From Trifolium pratense (Eukaryota; Streptophyta; Magnoliopsida; Fabales; Fabaceae), in contig NC_060059.1 of the NCBI RefSeq assembly GCF_020283565.1, forward strand, positions 49,868,572-49,932,571: a DNA stretch of 64,000 bases, given 5' to 3'. Under the pieces are notes generated by a model. It did no database searches. It was given only the letters and a program-made list of their open reading frames with translations, and was not told the DNA's origin. Position numbers and translations under genes: made by a program. Each line of letters opens with the position of its first letter. The stretch's first letter is position 1. Below, in pieces: positions 1 to 11,833 of this stretch.

Positions 1-58
1 AGCATGCCACTTCATCACAATGTTTGCTTATGAGCAACTCAACATTCCTTTTACTAGT

Positions 59-86
59 AAAAGATAAAAGATAAAAGATAAAAGAT
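59..86. repeat. short tandem repeat (AAAAGAT)n
   Basis: About four copies of a 7-bp unit AAAAGAT in AT-rich DNA. No gene is associated with it. Confidence 0.8.
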
Positions 87-1025
87 ATATGACACACTTT
101 CACTTTTTAAATTTTTTTTTTGTTATATATATATAATGGGTCGGGCCGTGCTATATAAAATGTTAATATAATTGTTGAAAGTAGTGCATTTGATACCTTA
201 AATTTTTTTTTAAAAAAATAATACCTTAGAATTTAAAAAACAAAAAAGAATATTTTCTATTTAAAACTTTCAACAAGTTTCGGTTTAAAATATTTTTCGT
301 CACAACTTTAGGTCTCTGCTTTTAAATCAATTTATTTGTATATCATTTGAAATTTTGAAATTTTTTCTGCGGTCATATTTACTACATTATAGAAATCTCT
401 CTTGTAAAATGTTTTTTTTTTTATTTTTATAAAGAGATGAATATTTAATTATTTTTTGTTAAAAATTATGAATTTTTGTATGAGAGATTCTTATAAATGT
501 TATGAACATGAATACAAAAACTCATTCAAAAATGTGAAAAATACACATGAGTTGCTTAAAAGTAGGGACAAAAAATGTGACGTTGCATATTTTGGTGGAT
601 CAAAACTTACTGAAATTTTTTATATGGACTATAAGTTTTTTTGAGATATTTATAGGAACCAAAAACTTATTTAACTCATATACTACTATAATGTTTTACT
701 ATTCCTACCAAATATATCTACAATTATAACTAATTATTATTATATTTTTATTCTTTCAGACAAAATGGAATGACTCCTTTCGCGAGACTAAACCAGTAAA
801 ATTGAAGGTTTATTTGCTGTTTGTGGTTGAAAACAACAATGGAAGTTATGTTTTAAAGCACAATACTCCCAAACCCATTGCCCAAATCCTCAATTCTCCC
901 AAAACCTTAGTTCGTCGAAATTGAAGGTTTCTTGGTCATTTAGGGTCGCAATAATCAAAGGAGCAAAGAGTAATATAACGTAAAAGCTTCCTTCCCCTTT
1001 ATTTTTCTGCATGCATGACTGTGTT
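87..1025. other. AT-rich intergenic DNA, no supported gene
   Basis: Long A and T runs dominate. The short reading frames here have no recognisable domain and no coding-like composition. The last 250 bases are less AT-rich and may be 5' flank of the plant-mobile-domain pseudogene that starts at 1,201. Confidence 0.6.
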
Positions 1026-1121
1026 GGTTCGCATTGTGGTCGGAGAACGGTGAACCAGTGTTCGCTTACCAGAAAGCGATCGGAATATTCGTTCGCTTCA
1101 CAGTAAGCGAGCGTATATTCT
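1026..1121. repeat. 31-bp hairpin repeat, cluster I
   Basis: Three units begin at about 1,026, 1,059 and 1,090. Each starts with (T/C/G)GTTCGC, and two carry an inverted repeat of the form CGCTT-N5-6-AAGCG. The same unit recurs as a six-copy array at 3,316-3,497 and as two copies near 4,351-4,410. The clusters therefore bracket the PMD pseudogene and may belong to one mobile unit with it. Confidence 0.7.
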
Positions 1122-1200
1122 GCCTGTTGTTTCTTCTGTTGTCATTTGGTTTGGATAGTAGGTGTAGGAATAAATTGCTTTTTTTTTGTGACGTTTAAAT

Positions 1201-3156
1201 ATGGGAAATACATCCAAAGATGCTGATAGAGGGAAACGTTCCACTAAGGCTAGTGCATCTTCCATGAAGGAAAAAGCGCCTCAGAACCCTCTGAAGAAGC
1301 GGTCGCGGAAAGCTCTAGCAATTTAGATGCTGCTGAGACTGTTCACCCTGAGCATGAGGCTACGAATGTGGAGATTCAGGGCAATGATGTAATGCGTGAG
1401 ATGGAGGAAGAGGAGATGGTGCAGGAAGGTGATGAAGGTTCAGTGGTGAAGGTTCGACGCCTGGCTCGGGTAAATCCTTATGAGGGACTGCCTGTGCCTG
1501 AGGAGTTTCCTGGGGGGCCGTTGGATACGTCAGTATTGTATGATTATGGAGCGCCACATATTGAGAGATGCGTTTATGACAACAAAGTAAGTAAAAATTA
1601 AATTTTGCTATGTTATATTTATGAATTGCAATTTCACATTTATTAAATAGTTGTTGACTTATTAATAGGACCGTGGCATGATTATGCCGGTCAGCAACGA
1701 GGGAAAGATGAATTCGATTGTTTATTTTGTTAATGACTTCAAATGGTGGCACACAACCATGGACACCATAGGAATGTATAGGCTGGAACTAACTGGATAC
1801 TCGTTTCTTGATCCCACGTTGTTGTCTACTTTTGTGGAGCGATGGCATGGGGAGACCAATAGCTTCCATATGTCGAGCGGAGGGATGATAGTTACGCTGG
1901 ATGACATGTGTTGTCTACCCATTAAGGGACGTTTGCTAGACCATAAAGGTATCCCGACCAAAACTGAGGGTGTTGAGCTAATGATTAAGCATATGGGATC
2001 AACTCGGGAGGAAGCTGAGCACGAGGTTAAAACAACCAAGGGTGCACATGCAAGGTTCGTATATTTGAAGGAACTCATAAAAAAACACATGTCAGTAGTC
2101 AACAAAGCTGAGGTGGACGGTGATAAGGACACTTTTGAGAGGTATAAGGGATATATTACGAGGGCGTACCTCTTGTTGTTGGTTGGAACCATTATCTTCT
2201 CTAACAAGGCAAAGAACAATGTGGACCTGACATACTTGAAATATTTCATAGATCTGGATCAAGTTCACACATATGCGTAGGGCGCTGCTGCACTGGCGTT
2301 CCTTTATCGGGAGTTGACAAACGCCACTATTCCGTCCTACAAATATGTGGCTGGATACATGACGCTGCTACAGGTACAATTATATAACTTAACTTTATTT
2401 ATTTAAGTCGATTAATTTTTTTTTTGAAACTTTGTATGCTATTGTATTGATGTTTTTTTATAGACTTGGATCTACAACTACTTTGTGGACATCAGAGGGT
2501 CTTTGGATACGCAATACGAACAACAATACCCCCGAGCTACCAAATATGATCCGACAAAGGGGCAATCTAGCCAAATGGCAATGCGGAAAATGATGGATCA
2601 GTTGCTTCCACACGACATCACATGGACTCCTTACAAGGACCACCGAGATGTTTGCCCCTTTAAGGATATAACTTTGTACTCCGATTGGATCGGGTGTGGG
2701 CCTATCAAAGTAAGGTATCTACCAGAGCGGGTGTTACGACAATTTGGCTACATGGAGACCATTCCCCGTCATCCAGATTCCACAGTGAATATATTGGACA
2801 CGGTATATCGTATTGATCAGCATTGGCTCAATTACACGGATCGCGTTCTGACTTATGATATGCTTGGCAGCCGTTCTACTATTCCGTCAGACATCGCCCC
2901 CGGATACATGTCGTGGTATTTCAGGATATCACATCCTTACATCGTCTGTATCTCGACGAGTCTGATGCAGCCTATGCCTGTTGAGTCTGATGCTGCTATG
3001 CTTGGTATATTGGCTAGCATTCGATACATACTCAACAGTGTTATGCACAAGGATGAAGTTCCAAACGACTCTCGTGTTTACAACGAATTCAAGTATGCAT
3101 ACACCTTGACATTTGTACCGAATCAGGGTGGACCCGGTTCTAGTAGTCAGTCCTAG
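1201..3156 (+). pseudogene. plant mobile domain (PMD, MAIN-like) gene, broken
   Basis: Three exons can be drawn: 1,201-1,586, 1,669-2,373 and 2,464-3,156. They are joined by two short GT-AG introns in phase 0 (donor GTAAGT at 1,587). The product resembles the plant mobile domain family (PF10536), known both from host genes such as MAIN/MAIL1 and from transposon-captured copies. Diagnostic stretches are ETNSFHMSSGGMIVTLDD in exon 2 and VRYLPERVLRQFGYMETIP in exon 3. Two lesions are visible. The ATG frame at 1,201 meets a stop at 1,324, while the downstream coding frame is offset by one base. In exon 2, TAG at 2,278-2,280 precedes GAAALAFLYREL, where the family normally has Trp, so TGG probably became TAG. 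The flanking hairpin repeats suggest a transposon-borne copy. The family call is firm; the transposon link is inferred. Confidence 0.75.
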
Positions 3157-3315
3157 GAAAGGTTATTTTTAACTCTGGTTGTTTTATTTTGTATCTATTT
3201 GATGCTTTGGAATTGTTTGGATATTAATTAGTTTAATGTTATGTAAATAAGTATTTTCCTAGATTGATTATGCAAGCAAACACAATCTGCAATCTGCCTC
3301 TGATGTACATTAAGT

Positions 3316-3497
3316 ACGCTCGCTCTGTAGATTGCGAACGTTTGGATGTTCGCTCCTAAGGTGGTGAACTAGTGGGTGTTCGCTTCACCGATGGCGAACA
3401 ATGATGATGTTCGCCATTAAAATACCGAACTTGGAGGCTGTTCGTGTTACATACGACAAACTATGAGCGTGTTCGCGTTCAAGGTAGCGAACGTTAT
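3316..3497. repeat. 31-bp hairpin minisatellite, cluster II
   Basis: About six tandem units of 30-31 bp, with clear starts at 3,347, 3,377, 3,408, 3,439 and 3,470. Each opens with TGTTCG and most close the inverted repeat with CGAAC about ten bases later, as in GTTCGC-N10-GCGAAC. Arms and spacers vary between units. The array lies directly downstream of the PMD pseudogene. Confidence 0.8.
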
Positions 3498-3599
3498 GTA
3501 CGAAAATAATAAATTTTAGAGATAAAGAATTTTGTTTTATAATTAGGCAAAAAACTTACATCATTTCGAATATTACAGTCAGCATTTTCATTCCAATTT

Positions 3600-3890
3600 A
3601 ATAAACTAAACAATCTCAATCTCCTCTTCAGCTGAAACCTTCGGCGAGTACGCACCTGAGCCGAAAAGAAACTTATAAATACGGGCCTATTTCTCTTTCA
3701 ATATCCATGGGAGAGTCTCATTTGTGTCCGCTACAGTCCCAACTGCGTAGCTCAAATATGAGTTTTGATAGTACCCGTTTCGATTACTTATAACATTCTC
3801 AAAAAAAAAAAATACAATAAACAGCCTCAACCAAAGGACCCATTCCAAAACTTTGGTAGTTTGATCCAAAAAGTTTTGCATGGACCCAAC
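3600..3890 (-). other. possible minus-strand coding relic
   Basis: On the minus strand two adjacent frames end with coding-like tails, LPWILKEK and then SGAYSPKVSAEEEIEIV, each followed by a stop. No long frame connects them and I do not recognise a family. A motif close to GTTTCGATTACTTATAACATTC recurs near 3,776 and 4,035, so this stretch may be repetitive transposon sequence and not a gene. The 3,891-4,350 stretch that follows shows nothing else. Confidence 0.25.
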
Positions 3891-4350
3891 TTTAAGTGAG
3901 GTAAGACCGGTTTCGGTTACTCAAATAACTCCTAAATAAATTACATAAAAAATTAATAAAAACGAAAAAACACGAACATGCAAAACCGAAAAGTTGACGG
4001 ATGGGAAAACCTCAACAACATACAACGTAACACCGATTTCGATTACTTATAACATTCCTAATTAATATGGACACAAAAAATCAAATGTTGATTAACATAA
4101 CATTCACAACTATGGTGACAAAACTAACAATAAAAACTATAAAAAATAAAATAAAAAATTAAGAGAATGACTGAATGAGGAAGAAGAGATTTTTGGTGTA
4201 AATTTTTTTCACACAAATGCATCATTTTATAGAAATTTTGCTGCATTTTAATTGGTTGAGTTATTGTTCACACCTCCCTTGTAGCCAATCATAATTAGCC
4301 ACGTGGCATTCAGTTTTAACTGCTTGGGGGCTGTGTTTTTACTATCGACA

Positions 4351-4470
4351 CGTTCGCTACTTGGCAAGCGAACCATACATTATCATATCGTTCGCTACGT
4401 ACCAAGCGATCAACGGTGTTTTACTTTTGCAAATTTGTACACTCACTTCGTAAGCAACGAGGGGGTATTT
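4351..4470. repeat. 31-bp hairpin repeat, cluster III
   Basis: Two units start at about 4,351 and 4,389, each with CGTTCGCTAC followed by an AAGCGA arm. A weaker third copy lies near 4,445. They match clusters I and II. Confidence 0.65.
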
Positions 4471-4519
4471 TGGGAATACCGGGGGGTGCTCGTGTCTGCC
4501 AGGGGGCGCGAAAAGTAAA

Positions 4520-5405
4520 ATTCATGTGTAAGAACGTGTAACTTGTCCTGCAGAGAGCTATCTTGGACCTCACAAGAAGTATTGGGGCATATTAGTCCAA
4601 TCCGAACATTATACATGTCTTTTTTCTTCTTTTTATCTTCTTTTTTTGACAAATATTATTTATACATACCTAATACTTATAACTTATGACATATATAGAG
4701 TTTACTATTGATGATAGTTATTACACTAAACTATTTATTAATGATGTTTAATAAAAGTAACTGCAAGTTTGCAAGATGCTTGCAAGATGTAATATGAATC
4801 GACATTACTACTCCGTCTTAAAATGATGGAAGTATATTATCATTGTCACAAGCAATCTTATCTCACTGTAGGGTGTTTTTTTTTGTTTTTTATTATTTAT
4901 TTTTCTTTTCTTTCTGGAAGTTAGATTTAAACACCCCCCCTACTCTACTACTTATATTTTATTTTTAATTATATATGAGCAATTGACAAGCGATTAGGGT
5001 TTACAATTGTATCATGCCTTCTGTTACCTCACTTTAAGTCAATATAATAAGCGTCCTATGAATTAATTTTTAGGTGACAACTTGCCTACCTATTTCATGA
5101 AATTGGGCTGGACAACCCATCCTAGGTGTGTTACATATAGTGGTTAATTAAAATGTCATTTAAAAAATTGTTAGTTTTTAATTGTGGTAATATAATTTTC
5201 CATAATTATAGATTCACCCCATATGTATTTAAGAAACGGAGGTTCCCAATGATTTAATTCCCTTTTTTTTTTTGACAGATTTAATTCCCAATGTTCCAAA
5301 TTCCAACAAAGAATAAAAGAAGTTAAATATCTATCCTTAAAAAAACCTTCTTTAACCACCGCCGGCCCTAAAACTCTTTTTGATTTTCTTCTTCTTCTCT
5401 CACCC
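4520..5405. other. intergenic, no supported feature
   Basis: AT-rich DNA with several poly-T tracts. A short stretch near 4,810-4,845 faintly recalls a Stowaway MITE end, but no partner repeat is present. No gene is supported. Confidence 0.5.
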
Positions 5406-5409
5406 ATAG

Positions 5410-5928
5410 AGGGGTGGTTTTAGGTCAATTTTTGGCCTAAAATCACCCCTTTACATTTTTTTCTTCTTGCTTTTTAATACAAATAAGTGATTTTCACATA
5501 GTTTAAGTCTTATAGTTTTGTTTTCATCTTTGCGATTTTATCCTTTGTTTTGATTTTCAGTATTGTTGTCCCGTCTTAGTGCGGAGTATTGTTGTCCCGT
5601 CTTAGTGCGGAGTATTGTTGTCCTGTCTTAGTGCGGTGTTCATTTGTTTCAGGTTTGAAGATTAAGGTTGATCCAGTGCAGATCCAATCAATGACTTTTG
5701 TACCATCAACGCTACAGATCCGGCGACATGAATGTTCCGGAAACTTCAATATAGTCAAATATGTAGGCTTTTGCAATATGCCGTTTGATGCTATTAACAC
5801 GGATGCTGTGAGTTTGTTCGCAGATTCATCCTTTTTGTTTTTAGCGATTTTGATTTGTATTGCATCGATGTACTCTTATCAATTTGAATGAATGAATATC
5901 TTTTATTTAGTCAAAAAAAAAAAAAAAA
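5410..5928 (+). mobile_element. retroposon-like unit with 5' hairpin and poly-A tail
   Basis: The left end holds an inverted repeat (arms at 5,410-5,428 and 5,432-5,450, about 17 of 19 bases paired). A three-copy 26-bp tandem repeat follows, then a 250-bp stretch, then a run of 16 A residues at 5,913-5,928 on the plus strand. A terminal A-tract is typical of a retroposed transcript. No reverse transcriptase is present and I could not find a convincing target-site duplication, so the class (SINE, truncated LINE or retro-copy) is open. Confidence 0.45.
5561..5636. repeat. 26-bp tandem repeat, three copies
   Basis: The unit begins TATTGTTGTCCCGTCTTAGT. Copies start at 5,561, 5,587 and 5,613. 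The third carries one substitution (CCTG for CCCG). Confidence 0.95.
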
Positions 5929-6824
5929 TTACAGCCTGCAACGCAATTGTTATTTATAGGGTTTTCTTAAAAAAAAATATTTTCATTATTTTAATAAACT
6001 TGCTTCCAAAAACTAATAATGGTTTTTCCGTAAAAAAAAACTAATGGTTTTTTTTAAAGGGTCAAAAACTAATGGTTTTTTTTTTTGGAGCATGGTTGAT
6101 TTGTATACAAATTTATTTATCTTTGCTATTTTTTTAATTTTCATAAATCTCTTCCAAATTCTTTAAAAAAGAAAAAATCTTCAAAATAACTAATATAATG
6201 ACTTTTATTTTTATAAAAAAATTTAAATAAGTTTTTTATCCCTACAATTATAGTAAATTTTAATTTTAGTCCTTAAAAATAAAAATTAGATGTTTCATTT
6301 CAATGACAAACATTAATTTCAATGATCAAAAATAAATTTTTTGATCAGATCCAATAAGGGATTTGGCTAAAATTAGTTCAACCGAACTGCATACACCTCT
6401 GCTTAAGTTTAATCTCCCAATACTAATATTTTACAAGCACAATAAAAAAACTTTTAATAGTAATATGAGCGAGTATGGTTGAACAAAACCCATAATATAT
6501 TTTTTGACACAAAAACTTATAATACATTATATTACATTTCTTCATAATAATTTTATTTAATTTTTTTTTTATTGGTTTCGATGCCAAGCCCAGATTCATC
6601 ATGGGTACGATGGTGCGCTTCTTTATTCCATTTTTTGCCCTTTTTGCTGTTTTTTCTACTTTTCTTGCTTCTGGTTCTTGTGTCTTCACTTTTCTCGATA
6701 TTTACTTGCTTTTGGTCTTTATTTACTATAGAAACTACTCTAATCTACTACTAAAAACGTCATATAATTGGTTGTCATCACCGGTATGAATTGAATAACT
6801 TAGTTTTTGGCTTTCACCACCAAT
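5929..6824. other. AT-rich intergenic, no supported gene
   Basis: Long homopolymer runs and short frames without recognisable domains. I see no gene, RNA or clear repeat boundary. Confidence 0.5.
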
Positions 6825-7083
6825 TTAATCAGGTTCGGGGGTAATGATGGCTCTGCAAGTGCACAGAGTCGCACCCAAGTAATAAAGTGATAAGTTATCG
6901 TTCTCCACAGGGATTGTGCCAAAATTACCAGTTTCGCTTAGGAATTTAGAAACTAAAGTTGTTTTGCATTCACTTTGTTTGTTTGAGAGAGTTTTGCATA
7001 AAAGTAAATGACAATAAAGTAAAGGACAAGAAGGTAAATGACTGAAAATACATATATACACGTGCAATTGGATGCACGGTTTT
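6825..7083 (-). mobile_element. fragment of a gypsy LTR end
   Basis: The sequence has the layout seen at the PBS-proximal LTR end of Athila/Tat-type gypsy elements: a CTGCAAGTGCACAGAGTCGC-like start followed by AAGTAATAAAGTGATAAG and a CTCCACAGGGATTGTG segment. Its organisation parallels the LTR end at 15,151-15,240. It is cut at 7,083 by the next LTR. Assignment rests on pattern recall and is tentative. Confidence 0.4.
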
Positions 7084-9478
7084 TGTAACACCCTTAATTT
7101 ACCCCTTTATTTTATTTTCGAAAAAGTTAATTTCATTTATTTAATAAGGATGTCACACTTACTCCAATTAACTAATTCCTCAAATGATTAAAAATCATGC
7201 AGCGGAAATTACAAAAATAATATAAGTTTCAAAGTCCGAGTTGAAAATACTGAATCAAGTGACATAGCTCAATTGTTATAAAAATTTAACAACATAATTA
7301 AATAAAAATTTCTCCCAACAACATCCTAACAGAGCGACTCCAAATAAATAGCAAAGCAACAACTATCCGAACGCATCAGCTATATGACTCATCACCTACC
7401 TGAAAATCTACGGTTGCACACCGTAGGGCCAAGCCAGAAGGGGGAATGTAAAGGTGAGCGACAATACATCAAGAAAATAACTGAATTAAAACAACATCAT
7501 AACTTGCAACATCATAAACAACAACAAGACCACCTAAGCGGATGGCCACGCACATTCATCAGTCAACCATAATCATCAATCAACAATTAAATAAAGAGAA
7601 ATAAACAACAACATTTAAATGAGCAAATATAATTAAAATGCATGCAATGCGCCTAGACTTGCTAAATGCATGTGGTACCAATAACAACGTCATTTCCGGT
7701 TTTACATCATGGAGGATCAACATCATTATAAGCAACGTCATTTTCAACTTCATTAAGCAACGTCATTTTCAACATCATATATACAACTCCAATAAGCAAC
7801 GTCATTGAACACATGAATGAATGCATGTTATAATAAGCAACATCAATAGGCAACATCATTTAACAACTTCAATAGACAACTTCATCATCATTATAACAAC
7901 ATCAATAAATAACGTCGATAAATAACTACAAGAACAACAACTATTACAACATCATTAAACTAGATAATTCAACATCGTTATAACCAAATAATTCAACATC
8001 ACTATTCAGCAAAACAACAATTCGACAACACAATTACTACAAACGAACAACGGCTTAAAACAACATCGATACACAACAATTATTAGTAACTTCGATTACA
8101 ACGTCAACTAAAATTTAATAACTCAATTAGTCATTCACTCCTCTCATGACAACAACTTATTACTCATCTTAACAGAACCTTTAACCCAATTTAACTCGGT
8201 TTAGTTTATCAACGAAAGATATGAATTTTAAATCAATTTAATTAATAATAATTGTGAAATAAATTCAAATCCTTAATATTATATAAAACCAGGGAGAGTG
8301 AGATACACCAGAGGGTTCCAAAATATTCAAAATACCCTACATAAAATTTTGGGAAATTTTCACGAAATTATAATATTTTTAATCACCTTTTTACTCCAAA
8401 TAATTAACTAAAAATAGCTACGAGTGTCCAAAAATTATCAAAGAGGTACCAAAATTTCAAGAAAATTATTACTATTTTTATATAAAAACATTTAAAACAA
8501 TTGGAGTCCCTATGACCCCTCACGCGCCCTCACGCGCCAGTGCTGCGAGTGGGCGATGCCACTCGCGCACTGTTCATCATCTCTTTAACCCGTTTTTCTG
8601 CAGAACGGGTCGTGCGACCCGTGGTTTGACCCGACACGTTCTCCCTCAATATTCATCGAAACTCGACGTATTATATATCGTTTTGATCGTCATTCGATTT
8701 AGAAAGGATATATGGTATTAGTTTTAATATTCGCTCATCGAAACGAACGTTTTAAATACGACAAAGGTTCATACGAGTTCTTGATAAAAACTCCATTGAA
8801 GTTGTTTGAAAGCTTCGATATTTGATATTCTTTTGACTCATAAACATTCCAAAAATCCGTCCTAATTATCCTAGGACCTTACAACATCATAACAACACCT
8901 CTTTTAATCTATTAGAGTTAAAAAAAATCCGTTTTATTTACTTTTATTTCAAAAAGGAAAACTCCAAACTACTCATTGATGAATTCAGAAATTCATCTAT
9001 CCTCAATGACAATCACGAATTTAGTTTAACAACATCACACCAATTCAACCACTTAATAATAAGGCACAAGAATTCTGATTTAATCAAACAAACAACACAC
9101 CACAACATCAACATAAATAACAACACGTAAAACAACATAGGAAAAAGGAAGTATCAGACCAACAACTTAAAACACAACAAGTATGCCTATTGAATTCAGA
9201 GTTTCAAGAGTATAAAGCTCCCTTACATGGATTGCAGTGAACTCCCTAAATTGAGGTTAAACTTTTCCTTCCTTTGCTTCTATTCACTCTCCCATGAGCT
9301 ATTTCTCTTTTCTCTCACCCACTAGCACTATATTTTTTATGTTTGTTTTCTTTTGTTTGTATGAGTATACCAACTCTTCTCAACTTCACCACCCTTTAAA
9401 CCATTTAATTACAAGGGACAATAGCATTATTATTTTTAAAATGATTTAATGGGAATTAAAATTGTGTTTCTTCTTCTT
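7084..9478 (-). mobile_element. chromovirus (Tekay/Del-like) LTR, minus strand
   Basis: Read on the minus strand the block ends in GGGTGTTACA, preceded by a TTTCCGCTGCATG segment. Both are recurrent at the 3' end of plant Tekay/Del chromovirus LTRs. The interior is rich in CAACATCAT-like low-complexity repeats (about 7,690-8,110). No matching second LTR, PBS or pol is visible here, so it is a solo or truncated LTR. Its other end stops abruptly at 9,478, without a CA terminus, against the truncated gypsy LTR of the duplicated segment. Confidence 0.55.
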
Positions 9479-10129
9479 TATAACTCGAAACAGAGATTAA
9501 GCATCACTATATTTGAGTTTCATAAATAAATAAAGAGCATGAATTGATAAGAGAAAACAATAAATAACTAAACTGAATTACTATTAAGAATTGAACCTCA
9601 AGAAGTCATGAACGATGTTCCCGTATACCAATGGATCAACCTAGGGTTGCTAGTTTTCCATGAGAATGTAGGAGCCTCTATTTTTGCGTGAATAATTATT
9701 CATGAAACCCTAGCTGTGTTTTTGCTTAAGTACTCAGAGAAAATTGGGCTTAAAAAGCTACGGGTCGAAAAACATAAGTTTGACCCGAAATTACATTATT
9801 TTCATAAAGTCTGGAACATAAACGTATAGTATTTGACTGCTTTGCGCTCCGAACTGGGTTCTGGCCTTAACATGAAAGTTGTAGCTATTTCTCTTATCTT
9901 TCCAACGTATATTTGCACACCTCAATCCAATACTCGTAGCTCAAGTTATCACCTACGGACTAAGAAGAATCAATATGCAATTAAATCCGAAAATTAATCA
10001 AAGAAATACATTAGAGCTCAATTATGACCCAAAGTTTAGAAACATGGTAAAAAGTTAATATTAGGCTAGAAAAGATTCCAATATGTCAAAGTACAAAGCC
10101 ATAAAATATGTGCCAAAATGCACTGATCA
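9479..10129 (-). mobile_element. truncated gypsy LTR at left end of unit 1 (LTR A)
   Basis: This is the first ~650 bases of the 1.2-kb LTR that is complete at 41,115-42,310. Its TGATCA terminus lies at 10,124-10,129. The PBS-proximal ~545 bases are missing, cut off at 9,478. The right flank, the polypurine tract and LTR of a copia element, is the same as that of LTR C in unit 2. It differs from LTR C at about 12 positions. Confidence 0.85.
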
Positions 10130-10137
10130 TGGGGGAT

Positions 10138-10899
10138 TGTTGGAACAAGTAAACAACTTGTATGATGAACTTGATATTGAAATAAATACAAGTGAAAGAG
10201 CTAGATTGTGTGAATTTGAAAAAGTTCACATTGAGTCCCACATTGGTTAGGACACACACTTTAGTAGTGTTTATATACTAGAAGGTCACTACTTGGGGTA
10301 TGCCCAATGGGTACCCAGTTTTGTAAACGGGACACACCATGCTAAATATCACACGCGCGCCGCCATCCGTCGGGTCGGGCTTGGGCTTGGTGATATATTA
10401 TTTTTTAATACCCAGAAAGAAAAAATTAATTATTTTTCGTGTGCTAATGTGACCGTTTCAAAATTAATTCGCACATGTTTTATGTGCTTCGACCAAGTCT
10501 TTGTTGGCTCCCACTTTTTCCTCCTTTTGATATTCCGATTTCACAACCCGAAATCTTCATTCTTCTCTCTCGCTTCTTCCTTCTTACTTAAAAATTTATT
10601 TTTCGTTGTTTCAAAGAAAGTGGTTGTTGCCACTTCGAATTGATAATTCGATTATCAATATTAGACTGGTTGTTGTACGACCATGGAAGGTGTTTTTCTG
10701 CCCGTTTTCTACAGTGCAGTAGAGAACGGTATTTTCAGTGAACTGACTGTTTTATCCTGGGGACTTCACGGTTGCTAGTCTACCTTGCACAATTTCGGTA
10801 GTGCCGTGAAACGTCTTAAAGAAAGCGTATCGAACCGCGACTCGGCCAGTAATTTCTTTGTTGCTATTTTTAATCGATTTTCAAAACCGAAAACTAACA
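10138..10899 (+). mobile_element. copia LTR remnant with polypurine tract
   Basis: GGGGGAT at 10,131-10,137 is followed by TGTTGGAACAAG, the usual polypurine tract then LTR start of copia elements. The block ends in a CA near 10,899. No internal region is left: the gypsy LTR A abuts the polypurine tract directly. Open frames through it are incidental. Downstream, 10,900-11,833 holds only the 66-bp repeat and the MITE listed separately. Confidence 0.65.
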
Positions 10900-11052
10900 C
10901 ATACTTATTGTCATCTCTATATGCTAACTAAATTTTAAAGTGAAGAATATTTTGAAACCAAAGAGACTAATTAACAAAAAACTTTGACCAAAAGTACTTA
11001 CCAAACATTTGTTTTCATAACTAGAAGTAGAAATTATTATTTTACGACCGTC

Positions 11053-11118
11053 CTTAAATTATTTTTCAGCAAACATATCATTCTCGGTAACTTAATATAA
11101 TCGATAAGTCTCTATTGG
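11053..11118. repeat. 66-bp direct copy of the CYP79 3' end
   Basis: Identical to 11,795-11,860, which spans the last CYP79 codons and the start of its 3' flank. The two copies lie 742 bp apart. The same pair occurs in unit 2 (43,234-43,299 and 43,976-44,041). This copy keeps the CGA (Arg) form of the penultimate-region codon in both units. Confidence 0.95.
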
Positions 11119-11307
11119 CAATTTTTTTTCTTTCATTTATACCCTCGAAGTTATAATAATACATAAAATCTTATTTATTTAAATTATTTAGCATAACCTC
11201 AAAAATAACTTAATTCAAACGAGCCCTAAATAATGCATAAGCCCTAAATAAATAATGTATAATGGTCAAATGAACATTAATATTTTATTGATATTGTTTT
11301 TTTTTAA

Positions 11308-11468
11308 TTAATTGATATGCACTGACGGTGTAAAATAATTTTACACAATCAACCAATACCAACCATGTTTTCCGCCACATCACCCCACTTTCTTGACATG
11401 ACAAAATGATGGTTGTTTATTAGACGATCGTGTAAAACTATTTTATACTGTCAGTGCATATCAATTAA
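11308..11468. mobile_element. MITE, 161 bp, ~39-bp terminal inverted repeats
   Basis: The left end starts TTAATTGATATGCACTGACG. The reverse complement of the right end is nearly identical over about 39 bases, differing at three positions. There is no coding capacity. The ends resemble a small inverted-repeat family common in legumes. The superfamily is not assigned. It lies in the 3' flank of CYP79. Confidence 0.85.
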
Positions 11469-11833
11469 ACTCTTTTTTTTGCTCAGCAAAGACTTCACCC
11501 TCATTCCTTTGCCTATATCTCATAAATAAATATTAAAAAATTTCCAAATTGTGGAGATGCGGGGAAACGACTTATAATTTGACACAAATATGTTTTGATA
11601 GAATGGAACATAATTTATTAATTTGAGACAAAGATAGTACTCTTTTGTCTAAATGCATCCAGGCTGGTGCAAAATAACATAATGGGAAACACATCAGGGA
11701 AGATAAAATCCTACAACATGCAACATCATCAGAAGAGAGCAAAATAAAGGACAACTACGTACATAAACGAGGAAATGAGTACCGTAGTATCCTACTTAAA
11801 TTATTTTTCAGCAAACATATCATTCTCGGTAAC

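Noticed and set aside
456..729. Short frames of about 60 codons near the left end
   Set aside because: AT-rich chance frames that overlap each other, without a domain or splice context.
1360..2249. 130- and 175-codon minus-strand frames opposite the PMD pseudogene
   Set aside because: They are shadows of the PMD coding strand, whose exons, introns and family motifs are clear.
4800..4850. Possible Stowaway MITE end (ACTCCGTCTTAAAATGATGGAAG)-like stretch
   Set aside because: The match to the usual Stowaway terminus is partial, and no partner inverted repeat or TA duplication was found nearby.
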